A DNA stretch of 64,000 nucleotides from JAWXBM01 sp964470455 (GTDB lineage Bacteria; Pseudomonadota; Gammaproteobacteria; Xanthomonadales; SZUA-36), in NCBI GenBank assembly GCA_964470455.1, contig CAYYCX010000004.1, positions 56,228-120,227 of the forward strand, read 5' to 3'. Positions 24,645-32,834 of this stretch are shown here, piece by piece. Every line of letters starts with the position of its first letter. Position 1 is the first letter of the stretch. The position numbers and the translations under genes are program-made. The notes below the pieces were generated by a model, which saw only the letters and a program-made list of their open reading frames with translations, ran no database searches and had not been told where the DNA came from.

Positions 24645-26407
24645 GTGGATGCCCTCCTGCTGAACGCCGTACGGGTGGAAACAGTGAAGGAAGCTGGGTA
24701 GTCCGTATCAGCGCCGTAGGTGACGGTAACCGGTTTGCCCTGGCCAATTGGGCCTATAAGAATCTCGATCCAGGCGTTTAGGATTTCGTAGGACTGATTG
24801 TTATATCGTTTGAGTTTACGATTGCGCAGAAAGTCTTGCGCATCTTCACGATTCTTTAGCGGTTTGATCCATACATCAGGCTCCAGCAAGAGCCACAGGA
24901 CACTGGCACGCTCTTCAAGCCTTAGCTTGACACACTCGGCCCAGTGCGTATCGGGAAGTTCACGGACGGCTCCGCAAATTGGTGCGGGATTGCCACGAAA
25001 GCCAACGGCTTTCTTTAATGATGCGAAGCGTTCATCGTTAGCCTGCCGGTAGTCAACAACAGCGTAGCAGGTCTTTCCCTTCTTGCGTGAGAGTACGGGT
25101 TTGTCGCGGCAAAGTGCTTCTGAAACGCCATGCTCGTAGAGCGACTTTAGATGTGTGGATGCGGCGATCTCAGCGACAGGATCGGCAATCTCCCGCATGC
25201 CGATATCATTCGCAATCAGCCCCTCCAAGCTTTTCGCAACCTTTGTTGAATCGCCCCAGAATACGACGCCATCCTGATAGGCAATGACGGCATCCGGCTG
25301 CTTCTCGCGCACAGCGGCAAACACATCGGCAACGGGAACATTGCCGGCAGGAAGCGAGCCGCACTGCCGGGGCGCGTCGACGATTTCGAGTGCGTTCGTT
25401 CGCAGGATCGGATAGCTCTTGCCGCATGCGGGCAACGGAATGGATACCGGATGCGCCCGTGCTGAGCGCACATTGCCATCCAGTGCCTGTGGCTTGTCAG
25501 GAATTTGCCGCCAGATCTTGTAGAGCATCAGATCGAACGTTCCGGTCTCTACAATATAGGCCGCAACGCCCTTTTCCCGCGCAGCTTCGATAAACGCCGC
25601 GACAGCAGGTGCGGCGCTGGATGCGCGCGGGACGGACCACCAGATTCCGTGCGGGAATGGATTGGGCTGCTCTAGCGCCTTTCCCAGCATGGCCATGACG
25701 TTGCTGTCCCGGCCGCTATAACCGGCGACGATCAGGCCGTTGCGTCCCGCCGCCGCAACGAAGCACTCCTGAATCTTCTCATCGTTACTAAGCAGATCCC
25801 TGGAAAGGTTTTTGATTTTCTGGTACCGAAAGTCCCCATGAATCTTTGCGTATAAGGGAAACCGCTCTGCATTTAGTGCTTCAAGCGCGGCATATGACCC
25901 TTCAAGATGAAAAGGCGTCAGGTTCTTTCCGGCTACGGCGGCGTAGGCATCCTCAATAACATCATCGAAATTCGTGGTGAAGACAAGACGTGACCGCTCC
26001 ATTGCCAGAAGCGAAGCCAACGCGCGCGGCCCGATTGTCAGCGTCACCTTGTCCGGTGACATCTGCTCCTGAATATAGGATTGCTGTGCAGCGTAGTCCT
26101 CGCCGAACATCAGTTTGAAATAGTAGGAATATTCCTCATTACTCCAGATTTCCGGGCAGCCTTTGCCGTCGAAGTAGCTCTGGATCTTCGCCTTGATGGC
26201 ATGATTGCTGACGTCATGAGCCTGAACGTCCTGGTTCTCTTTCGCGCAGTAGTACCGTCGCTTTAAATCCCAGATCAGATCCACCGCAGCGGGGAGACCG
26301 GACGAACGTGACGTGCCCGCGCCGAGTAACCACATAAGCTGCTGCGCATGCTGCACGAAGTGACGCAGAAACTCCTGTTCATCGATCTGTAAATTCACGC
26401 TGCTCAA
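24641..26407 (-). CDS. SIR2-APAZ effector of a SPARSA system
   Basis: The 588-residue protein has an N-terminal SIR2 NADase domain: GAGTSRSSG (29-37), TTNFDD (144-149) and catalytic H190 in KIHGD. From about residue 300 it has a divergent APAZ-type region that would pair with the Argonaute. All NADase motifs are intact. In known SPARSA systems, guide-directed recognition of plasmid or phage DNA triggers NAD+ depletion. The start is uncertain: TTG at 26407 is used here, with GTG at 26398 as an alternative, and neither has a Shine-Dalgarno sequence. The small upstream ORF overlaps this start. Confidence 0.88.
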   Translation of the reverse strand: MSSVNLQIDEQEFLRHFVQHAQQLMWLLGAGTSRSSGLPAAVDLIWDLKRRYYCAKENQDVQAHDVSNHAIKAKIQSYFDGKGCPEIWSNEEYSYYFKLMFGEDYAAQQSYIQEQMSPDKVTLTIGPRALASLLAMERSRLVFTTNFDDVIEDAYAAVAGKNLTPFHLEGSYAALEALNAERFPLYAKIHGDFRYQKIKNLSRDLLSNDEKIQECFVAAAGRNGLIVAGYSGRDSNVMAMLGKALEQPNPFPHGIWWSVPRASSAAPAVAAFIEAAREKGVAAYIVETGTFDLMLYKIWRQIPDKPQALDGNVRSARAHPVSIPLPACGKSYPILRTNALEIVDAPRQCGSLPAGNVPVADVFAAVREKQPDAVIAYQDGVVFWGDSTKVAKSLEGLIANDIGMREIADPVAEIAASTHLKSLYEHGVSEALCRDKPVLSRKKGKTCYAVVDYRQANDERFASLKKAVGFRGNPAPICGAVRELPDTHWAECVKLRLEERASVLWLLLEPDVWIKPLKNREDAQDFLRNRKLKRYNNQSYEILNAWIEILIGPIGQGKPVTVTYGADTDYPASFTVSTRTAFSRRAST

Positions 26408-26501
26408 TCTGCCATCTGCCCCAAAAGTCTTTCCACGGCTCTTCAGCGCCGTTCAGCTCATACCAATCGATTTCTTCAGGTATGGAGATTGACTGCATCA
26501 T
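26379..26501 (-). CDS. Small ORF overlapping the SPARSA start
   Basis: The 40-residue frame begins MMQSISIPEEIDWYELNG and ends GRWQIEQREFTDR, rich in Trp and acidic residues, with coding-like composition. Its ATG lies 10 bases after attC-C, with AGGGG just upstream, which is the position of the first gene in a cassette. It overlaps the start of sir2-apaz in another frame, and that gene has no ribosome binding site. It may be a leader for translational coupling or a small component of the system. No function is known. Confidence 0.5.
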   Translation of the reverse strand: MMQSISIPEEIDWYELNGAEEPWKDFWGRWQIEQREFTDR

Positions 26502-26511
26502 GTCCCCTAAT

Positions 26512-26587
26512 GTCCAACGCATTTAGCTAAGCGGCCACGCAAAGCCTAGGCCGAGTGAGCGCTACCAACGGCTTAAAGGCGTTGTGT
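26512..26587 (-). repeat. attC-like site C (76 bp)
   Basis: On the minus strand it starts ACACAAC (6 of 7 to RYYYAAC) and ends GTTGGAC (perfect GTTRRRY). CAACGC at one end pairs with GCGTTG at the other, followed by TTTA/TAAA pairs with unpaired bases between. It lies 13 bases after the stop of the membrane-protein gene and 10 bases before the small ORF. Confidence 0.75.
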
Positions 26588-26600
26588 GGTGACATTAGCA

Positions 26601-27098
26601 CTACGTGCTCCCAAATTTAGTGACCAGCGTGAAGTACACGAACCAGCTCCCTAAAGCAAAAGCCGCAAAAGAAAATGATAGCAACCCAATATACGTCCAT
26701 TTGGAAATGCTTATCCATCGCTCGTTTTCGGCGTACATGAAATAATGCATTGCGTGGTGAGCAGCCAAGCCCACTGCACCAAACAGCACACCCAACACAT
26801 AGCCCGATAAAGAATTTACTAGCCCCATAAGAGTCGGTGCCAGACCAACGTCTGGCCAAAGATTACCGACAAAAGCGAGAAGTGCTATTGCAGCACCAGC
26901 ATTTATTATCATTGCAGTTCGAAGCGCGGATTGAGCTGAAGTGTACTCCGAACGAAATGCTTCAATCGATGTTTCAACTGCAGCTTGGAAATTGACTATG
27001 TCTAGTTGGCTTGGGTCCTCAGTATCGACCAAGTCACGGATTTGCATACCCCAGATTTCCTTGATTCTAGGTCGCAACTTCTTATCCGAAACTTTCAT
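26601..27098 (-). CDS. Small membrane protein in the cassette array
   Basis: The product is 165 residues from the ATG at 27098; a GTG at 27131 would add 11 residues. After a soluble N-terminal ~60 residues there are three or four hydrophobic segments (AMIINAGAAIALLAFVGNLW, SLSGYVLGVLFGAVGLAAHH, WTYIGLLSFSFAAFALGSWF). I do not recognise the family. attC-C follows its stop, so it is a cassette gene. A membrane-acting defence partner is possible but unsupported. Confidence 0.7.
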   Translation of the reverse strand: MKVSDKKLRPRIKEIWGMQIRDLVDTEDPSQLDIVNFQAAVETSIEAFRSEYTSAQSALRTAMIINAGAAIALLAFVGNLWPDVGLAPTLMGLVNSLSGYVLGVLFGAVGLAAHHAMHYFMYAENERWISISKWTYIGLLSFSFAAFALGSWFVYFTLVTKFGST

Positions 27099-27294
27099 TG
27101 TTATGGATTTCAAGCGATTTTCTCTTGGCACCTTATTACGTTTTTACAGAAACTGTCGTGTTCAGGACTGTCAGAGCACGATATCGCCACTTGCTTTCCA
27201 AAACTACTTTTAAATCAGTTTCATAAATTTCACAACTTGGTTCTTCGAGGGTGGCGAAGAGGTCGAAGGTTTGAGGCCGAGGATTTGAAATAGG

Positions 27295-28914
27295 TCAAGC
27301 GGCGGTGGTCAGTTCGGAAACGGCGGCCTTCATGAGGGTTGCGCCGGTGCTGTGGGCGGTGGCGAGCTGGGCTTCCAAGGCGTCCACCAAGGCCATCAGT
27401 TCGTCCACTTTAGCCACGATCCGGTGTTGTTCGGCGAGGGGCGGGATGGGTACAGGATACGCTGCGAGCGAACGCCCTGTCAGGTGCTTGATCGTGGCTC
27501 CGGTGAAATAGCTAGCAAGTACACCATTCGAACTATCAATCTGAAGATTGAGCGCGAGAAATTCAGTCATTACAGCGGCGCATGGGCGAACGCGATGAAT
27601 AGCCTTTTGAAAGTACATTTCGGAAACTTCATCGCCCCAGATGGCGCAGCGACCCGGTTCACCTCCCTCACAGATGAGCAAATCACCATACTTCAGCCGA
27701 AGTTCATTCACTTCACGTTGCTCGACTTTCATATTCTTTATGTCATTAAGATCAAACCGCATCCACTGCACGTTTGTATTCCTGAGGTAGGGCTTGAGCT
27801 CGCCGCGATTCTTTTCCACGTCCAACATTTTTCCCAAGCGTTGTTCGCCTACACCTGCAAAGGAAATCCAAGTCCATGAATCTGGTACAGCTTGCCGATC
27901 TGCATCCGGCGTTACCGCCCACCTGTCCAAATCAACGCCGCAGGAGCTAAGTGCGCTCTCTGATGGTTCGTCGTTGGGGTCCTGGGGGACGAGTTTGCCA
28001 TGGACGGCGAGGGTGAGGATGGACTTGCGGAGGTCGGCGGGGGAGATGCTGTAGGACTTGTGGAAGAGCAGGTCGAGGTTGACTGGGGTGGGTGCGTCGG
28101 CGAAGCGGGCTAGCGACGCCTGGGCGAGTTCGGTGTGCCGTGTCTCCCGTTCCTGTTGCTGCGCTTCCAGCCGATCACACAACTCCATCAGCTCATCCAC
28201 TTTGGCCACGATTCGCTTTTGCTCGGCGAGCGGTGGGAGCGGAAACGGTGCAAGTCGGGCATCAACAGTCCCGAGGCGTGGCAGATTCATCCCGTAGCTC
28301 TTGGAGTTCGCGTATGCGAGGAACGCTGGACGCTTCAGCGCATAGCAAAGGTAGCCGGGATCAATAAACCCAAACGCACGGATTGGGATGATCTCGGTGG
28401 TGCAATAGCCCGATGCATCTGCAACGAGTACCTTATTCAGGTATGGGCGGAGCTTTCCATAGAGGACATCGCCCGTGCGGAATGCTGTCTTCGTACTCTT
28501 TGAGGGACTCTCACGAAATATCTTTCTCTGCAGCAGCCGGGAGGTGTCTTTTTCAATGTCTTCCAAATCAAGGAGCCATGTGTCCTCCGGAATGTCTGTC
28601 GATTTGACTTTTTCCGACGAGCCGTAGTCGACGACATTGCCGAGCCGCACCCACTGCCAGCTAGAAGGAATTATCGAAAGGTTGTCGTCGTCGAGCGCCT
28701 CGACCGGTGAACAGCGTACCTCTTTTCGACTCCGCAAGGCCGCAAAGTGTCTTTCGATTCGTTCCACCAAGGCTGCCGCTGGTTCATCCGCGGAGGATTG
28801 CTCGACGAGTCGGCCGGTGGTAGCCCATTCAAGTACCAACTCCCGCATCTTCGCCACTGCATCGGGTGCATCAGCGAAGAGTTCGAACTTTTCGAAGAAA
28901 GTCTCCAGCTTCAT
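27295..28914 (-). CDS. hsdS: Type I restriction-modification specificity subunit HsdS
   Basis: The 539-residue protein has two target-recognition domains, each followed by a near-identical conserved spacer: PLPPLAEQKRIVAKVDELME in the first half and PIPPLAEQHRIVAKVDELMA near the C-terminus. The two domains read the two halves of a bipartite DNA site, with the helices between them setting the spacing. Its ATG overlaps the hsdM stop by four bases. The repeated spacer could allow domain exchange by recombination. Confidence 0.93.
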   Translation of the reverse strand: MKLETFFEKFELFADAPDAVAKMRELVLEWATTGRLVEQSSADEPAAALVERIERHFAALRSRKEVRCSPVEALDDDNLSIIPSSWQWVRLGNVVDYGSSEKVKSTDIPEDTWLLDLEDIEKDTSRLLQRKIFRESPSKSTKTAFRTGDVLYGKLRPYLNKVLVADASGYCTTEIIPIRAFGFIDPGYLCYALKRPAFLAYANSKSYGMNLPRLGTVDARLAPFPLPPLAEQKRIVAKVDELMELCDRLEAQQQERETRHTELAQASLARFADAPTPVNLDLLFHKSYSISPADLRKSILTLAVHGKLVPQDPNDEPSESALSSCGVDLDRWAVTPDADRQAVPDSWTWISFAGVGEQRLGKMLDVEKNRGELKPYLRNTNVQWMRFDLNDIKNMKVEQREVNELRLKYGDLLICEGGEPGRCAIWGDEVSEMYFQKAIHRVRPCAAVMTEFLALNLQIDSSNGVLASYFTGATIKHLTGRSLAAYPVPIPPLAEQHRIVAKVDELMALVDALEAQLATAHSTGATLMKAAVSELTTAA

Positions 28915-30386
28915 TCAGCCGTCCCTGCGGTGGCGCTTAGTGCTTTCTGAAGTTCTGCCTTCAGCGCAGCGCGGGTCTCAGCGATTTGAGCGAGGAGTTT
29001 TTCGTATTCGGGCAAAAGGTGATCCACGTCGCCAGGGCCGGTGTCGGGGTTGTGCGGGTTCTTGAGATCGAGGTTGTAGTTGCCGGCCTTGATGTCTTCG
29101 ATGGACACGCGCCAGGCTTGCTCGTTCTCTGCGCGGGCGGCGAAGCCGTCATCCTCGCTGCCCCACCAGGCTTTTTCGTTTTCGAACTCCTCGATGCGGA
29201 TGGGTTTGCCTTTGTTGTAGCTCTTGGCGCCGGGGGGATAGGGGTGCTCGTAATACCAGACAGCGGTGGTCGGCGCGCCTTTGGTGAAGAACAGCAGGTT
29301 GGTGCGGATGCCGGTGTAGGGGTTGAACACGCCGTTGGGCAACCGGACGATGGTGTGAAGGTTGCAGTCGGTGAGCAACGCTTCCTTGATGCGGGTTTTC
29401 ACACCTTCACCGAACAGGGTGCCGTCGGGTAATACCAGGCCTGCGCGGCCGCCCGGTTTGAGCAACTTCATCAGCAGCACCAGGAACAGGTCGGCGGTTT
29501 CGCGGGTACGGAAATCGGCGGGGAAGTTGGCTTCGATGCCGTCTTCCTCCATGCCGCCGAAGGGTGGATTGGTGACGATCACATCCACGCGTTCCTTTGG
29601 GCTCCAGTCGCGCAGTGGACGGGCCAGTGTGTTGTCATGGCGAACATTCGACGGAACGTCGATGCCATGCAGCAGGAGATTGGTCATGCACAAAACGTGC
29701 GGCAGATGTTTCTTCTCGATGCCGGCAAAGCAGTCCTGGATGGTGCGCTCGTCGGCCTCGGTTTTGGCCTGCTTGCGCAGGTGCTCGATGGCGCAAACCA
29801 GGAAGCCGCCGGTGCCGCAGGCGGGGTCGAGGACGGTTTCACCGAGCCTGGGGTTGACCTGGTCAACGATAAACTGGGTAACGGCGCGTGGGGTATAGAA
29901 CTCGCCTGAGTTGCCGGCTGACTGCAGGTCTTTGAGCAACTTCTCGTAGATGTCGCCGAACATGTGGCGGTCATCGGAGGCGTTGAAGTCGATGCCGTTG
30001 ATCTTGTTGATCACCTGCCGCATCAGGGTGCCGTTCTTCATGTAGTTGTTGGCGTCCTCGAACACCATGCGGATCAGGCCGGCAATCTTGTCGGCGCCAC
30101 CCGTCAGCGCCTTGAGCTTGGGCAGCAGGGTGTTGTTGACGAAGTCGAGCAGCGGCTCGCCGGTGATGCCTTCGTCATCGGCCGCCCAGGCGGACCAGCG
30201 CAGGTGCTGCGGCAGCGGCGATTTGTAGGTGTCGCGCAGAATTTCCATTTCCTTTTCGCGGTCGTCGAAGATCTTCAGGAAGAACATCCAGCCGAGTTGT
30301 TCGAGTCTTTGTGCATCGCCGTACGTACCGGCGTCCTTGCGCATGATGTCCTGGATGGTTTTGACGAGGTTGGAGACGTTGGGCAT
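28911..30386 (-). CDS. hsdM: Type I restriction-modification DNA methyltransferase HsdM
   Basis: The 491-residue N6-adenine methyltransferase has an N-terminal helical HsdM_N domain, the AdoMet motif DPACGTGGFL at 187-196 and the catalytic NPPF at 273-276. It methylates the site read by HsdS, protecting host DNA, and is needed for the restriction complex. It follows hsdR by 3 bp and overlaps hsdS. Confidence 0.94.
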   Translation of the reverse strand: MPNVSNLVKTIQDIMRKDAGTYGDAQRLEQLGWMFFLKIFDDREKEMEILRDTYKSPLPQHLRWSAWAADDEGITGEPLLDFVNNTLLPKLKALTGGADKIAGLIRMVFEDANNYMKNGTLMRQVINKINGIDFNASDDRHMFGDIYEKLLKDLQSAGNSGEFYTPRAVTQFIVDQVNPRLGETVLDPACGTGGFLVCAIEHLRKQAKTEADERTIQDCFAGIEKKHLPHVLCMTNLLLHGIDVPSNVRHDNTLARPLRDWSPKERVDVIVTNPPFGGMEEDGIEANFPADFRTRETADLFLVLLMKLLKPGGRAGLVLPDGTLFGEGVKTRIKEALLTDCNLHTIVRLPNGVFNPYTGIRTNLLFFTKGAPTTAVWYYEHPYPPGAKSYNKGKPIRIEEFENEKAWWGSEDDGFAARAENEQAWRVSIEDIKAGNYNLDLKNPHNPDTGPGDVDHLLPEYEKLLAQIAETRAALKAELQKALSATAGTAE

Positions 30387-30389
30387 GGG

Positions 30390-32777
30390 TCAGGCGGCTT
30401 CCTGGTAAAGCTGGGTTTCAAGTTCGTGAATAGCGGCGAGGTAGTTCTCCCTGCCGCCAAAAAGGTGGACGATTTCAACCGGTGTGCCGAAGCGGGTCAG
30501 AGGGTCGACTTTGAGGATTTCGAGCGACTCAACGCTTCTCAGGCCGGCATCGGCGTATTTGTCGAGCAGGGCTTCGAGCACCGCGCGCACCGGGTCGCCA
30601 TACTTGCCGAACACATTGCGCTTGCGCACCTTCTCCGCTCGTTCGCGCCGCGTGAGTGGCGGCTGGTCGAAGGCAATGTGGCAGATGAGATCGAACGCGT
30701 CGAGGTCGCGGCCAACCTGGTCGGAGAGTTCATCGATGAACACGCCATGGCTGGCAAGTTCATCGATAACGGCCTGCTTGCGCTCGGCGGCGTTCCAGGC
30801 GTTGAGGAAAGTATCCAGCGACGCATAGGTTTTGCGCACGGCCTTGCGCGTGTAGTCCTTCAGCGATTCGGTGATGAGCTTGCCGTTGGCATCGAGGTAC
30901 TGCACCCGCTCGCTGACGATGTTGACCTCCACATCGTCCACCACGAACTTGCGGGTGGGTTCGTGTACTCCGCCCGGCGGCTCGCCGCCTATGATGTCGG
31001 TTGGCCCTTCGCCTGCAGGTACGCCAGAGCCTTCCTGTTCATCCGGCAGCACCGGAGGCTCACCGGGCCTGGGTTCATAGATTTGCACCGGGTCACCATC
31101 AAAGTCCGGATCGGCGAACAGCGCCGTGGCCCGCTTGAAGTCCATGATGGTGAAGTAGAACTTGTTGTAGTCCTCATTGATGCGCGTACCGCGGCCGATG
31201 ATCTGCTTGAACTCGGTCATCGACTGGATGCGCTTGTCGAGCACGATCAGGCGGCAGGTCTGCGCGTCTACGCCGGTGGACATCAGCTGCGAGGTGGTGG
31301 CGATCACCGGAAAAGTGGATTCGGGGTCGATGAAGTTGTCGAGCTGGGCTTTACCTTCGTCGTTATCACCGGTAATGCGCATCACGTAGCGGGGGTTGGC
31401 CGCCGCCAGGTCGGCATTGGTATTGACCAGCGCCTGGCGCATCCGCTCGGCGTGGTCGATGTTCTCGCAAAACACGATGGTCTTGGCGTATCGGTCGGTG
31501 GCCCTGAGGAATTCCGTGACCTTGGCAGCCACCAGCTCAGTGCGCTTTTCCAGGATCAGGTTGCGGTCGAAATCGGTTTCGTTGTATTCGCGGTCGTCGA
31601 TGAGCTGGCCGTACTTGTCGGTTTTGCCCTTTTCAGGGCGCCAGCCTTCCAGATCCCGGTCGATGCCGATGCGCACGACTTTGTAGGGGGCGAGAAAGCC
31701 GTCCTCGATGCCCTGCTTGAGCGAGTAGGTGTAAATCGGGTCGCCGAAGTACTCGATGTTGGAGACGTCTTTGGTCTCCTTGGGTGTAGCGGTCATGCCA
31801 ATCTGGGTGGCCGACGAGAAATATTCCAGCACTTTGCGCCAGTTGGCATCCTCGGCGGCGCTGCCGCGATGACACTCATCGACGATCACCAGGTCGAAGA
31901 AATCCGGGGAGAACTGCCTGTAGATGTTTTGCTCTTCCTCGGTGCCCGTCACTGCCTGGTAAAGCGACAGATAGATCTCAAAGGCCTTATCCACCGTGCG
32001 GTTGGTGATCTTGGTCATGGCCTGGCCAAACGGCTTGAAGTCGTTGGTCTTGGTCTGGTCGGCGAGGATATTGCGATCCACCAGGAACAGAATTCGCTTT
32101 TTGGCGCCCGATTTCCACAGGCGCCAGATGATCTGGAAGGCCGTGTAGGTCTTGCCGGTGCCGGTTGCCATCACCAGCAGGAGGCGGTTCTCACCTCGTG
32201 CGATGGCATCGATGGTGCGGTTAATGGCGATGAGTTGGTAGTAGCGCGGCGCTTTGCCCGAGCCGTCGTCGTAATAATCCTGGCTGGCCACCTCCTGCTG
32301 GGCGGCTGTGTAGCCTTTGGCCTTGCTGTAACGCGCCCAGAGCTCCTCGGGCGTGGGGAACTGGTCGAGCGGAATTTCCCGTTCGACGGGGCCGGATTGG
32401 GCGGTGCGATCATGCTCCAGGAAGGCATCGCCATTGCTGCTGTAGGCGAACGGCAGGTCGAGGATCTGGGCATATTCCAGGGCCTGCTGCATGCCGGCGC
32501 CCACCGTGTGGGTGTTGTCCTTGGCCTCGATTACAGCAATGGGCAGGCCGGGTTTGAGGTACAGGATGTAATCCGCCTTCTTGGCTTCGCCACGCTTGAC
32601 CGTCTTACCCCGAACAATCACCCGGCCCTTGGTGAAATAGATTTCCTCGCGCAACTGAGTCATCACATTCCACTTGCCGCCATTGGGGCCGCCGGTGGGG
32701 CCGCCATTGGGGCCGACCAGCGCGGGCGTGATGAACTTGGTGCGGATGTCCGCTTCGGTAAGGTTCTTCTTGTCCAT
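30390..32777 (-). CDS. hsdR: Type I restriction endonuclease HsdR
   Basis: The 795-residue motor subunit has a PD-(D/E)XK nuclease domain (D69, then E84-A-K86 in IEAKD), Walker A MATGTGKT (203-210) and DECHRG (300-305). Later helicase motifs and an EcoEI-type C-terminal domain follow. All catalytic motifs are intact. An unusual GPNGGPTGGPNGG stretch lies at 22-34, encoded by short repeats rich in GGGGCCGCC. It leads the hsdR-hsdM-hsdS operon, 58 bp downstream of the collagen-like gene. Confidence 0.93.
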   Translation of the reverse strand: MDKKNLTEADIRTKFITPALVGPNGGPTGGPNGGKWNVMTQLREEIYFTKGRVIVRGKTVKRGEAKKADYILYLKPGLPIAVIEAKDNTHTVGAGMQQALEYAQILDLPFAYSSNGDAFLEHDRTAQSGPVEREIPLDQFPTPEELWARYSKAKGYTAAQQEVASQDYYDDGSGKAPRYYQLIAINRTIDAIARGENRLLLVMATGTGKTYTAFQIIWRLWKSGAKKRILFLVDRNILADQTKTNDFKPFGQAMTKITNRTVDKAFEIYLSLYQAVTGTEEEQNIYRQFSPDFFDLVIVDECHRGSAAEDANWRKVLEYFSSATQIGMTATPKETKDVSNIEYFGDPIYTYSLKQGIEDGFLAPYKVVRIGIDRDLEGWRPEKGKTDKYGQLIDDREYNETDFDRNLILEKRTELVAAKVTEFLRATDRYAKTIVFCENIDHAERMRQALVNTNADLAAANPRYVMRITGDNDEGKAQLDNFIDPESTFPVIATTSQLMSTGVDAQTCRLIVLDKRIQSMTEFKQIIGRGTRINEDYNKFYFTIMDFKRATALFADPDFDGDPVQIYEPRPGEPPVLPDEQEGSGVPAGEGPTDIIGGEPPGGVHEPTRKFVVDDVEVNIVSERVQYLDANGKLITESLKDYTRKAVRKTYASLDTFLNAWNAAERKQAVIDELASHGVFIDELSDQVGRDLDAFDLICHIAFDQPPLTRRERAEKVRKRNVFGKYGDPVRAVLEALLDKYADAGLRSVESLEILKVDPLTRFGTPVEIVHLFGGRENYLAAIHELETQLYQEAA

Positions 32778-32834
32778 TAAGCTCAGGATATTAGCCTAAG
32801 CTCCGCCAGTGTAGCCATGCGACGAGTAGAAACC

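Noticed and set aside
27132..27294. Possible fourth attC between the membrane protein and hsdS
   Set aside because: No matching RYYYAAC/GTTRRRY pair with complementary arms could be found.
29964..32780. A 938-codon plus-strand open frame opposite hsdR/hsdM
   Set aside because: It is the antisense shadow of clear type I restriction genes with intact motifs; GC-rich codon bias keeps the opposite frame open.
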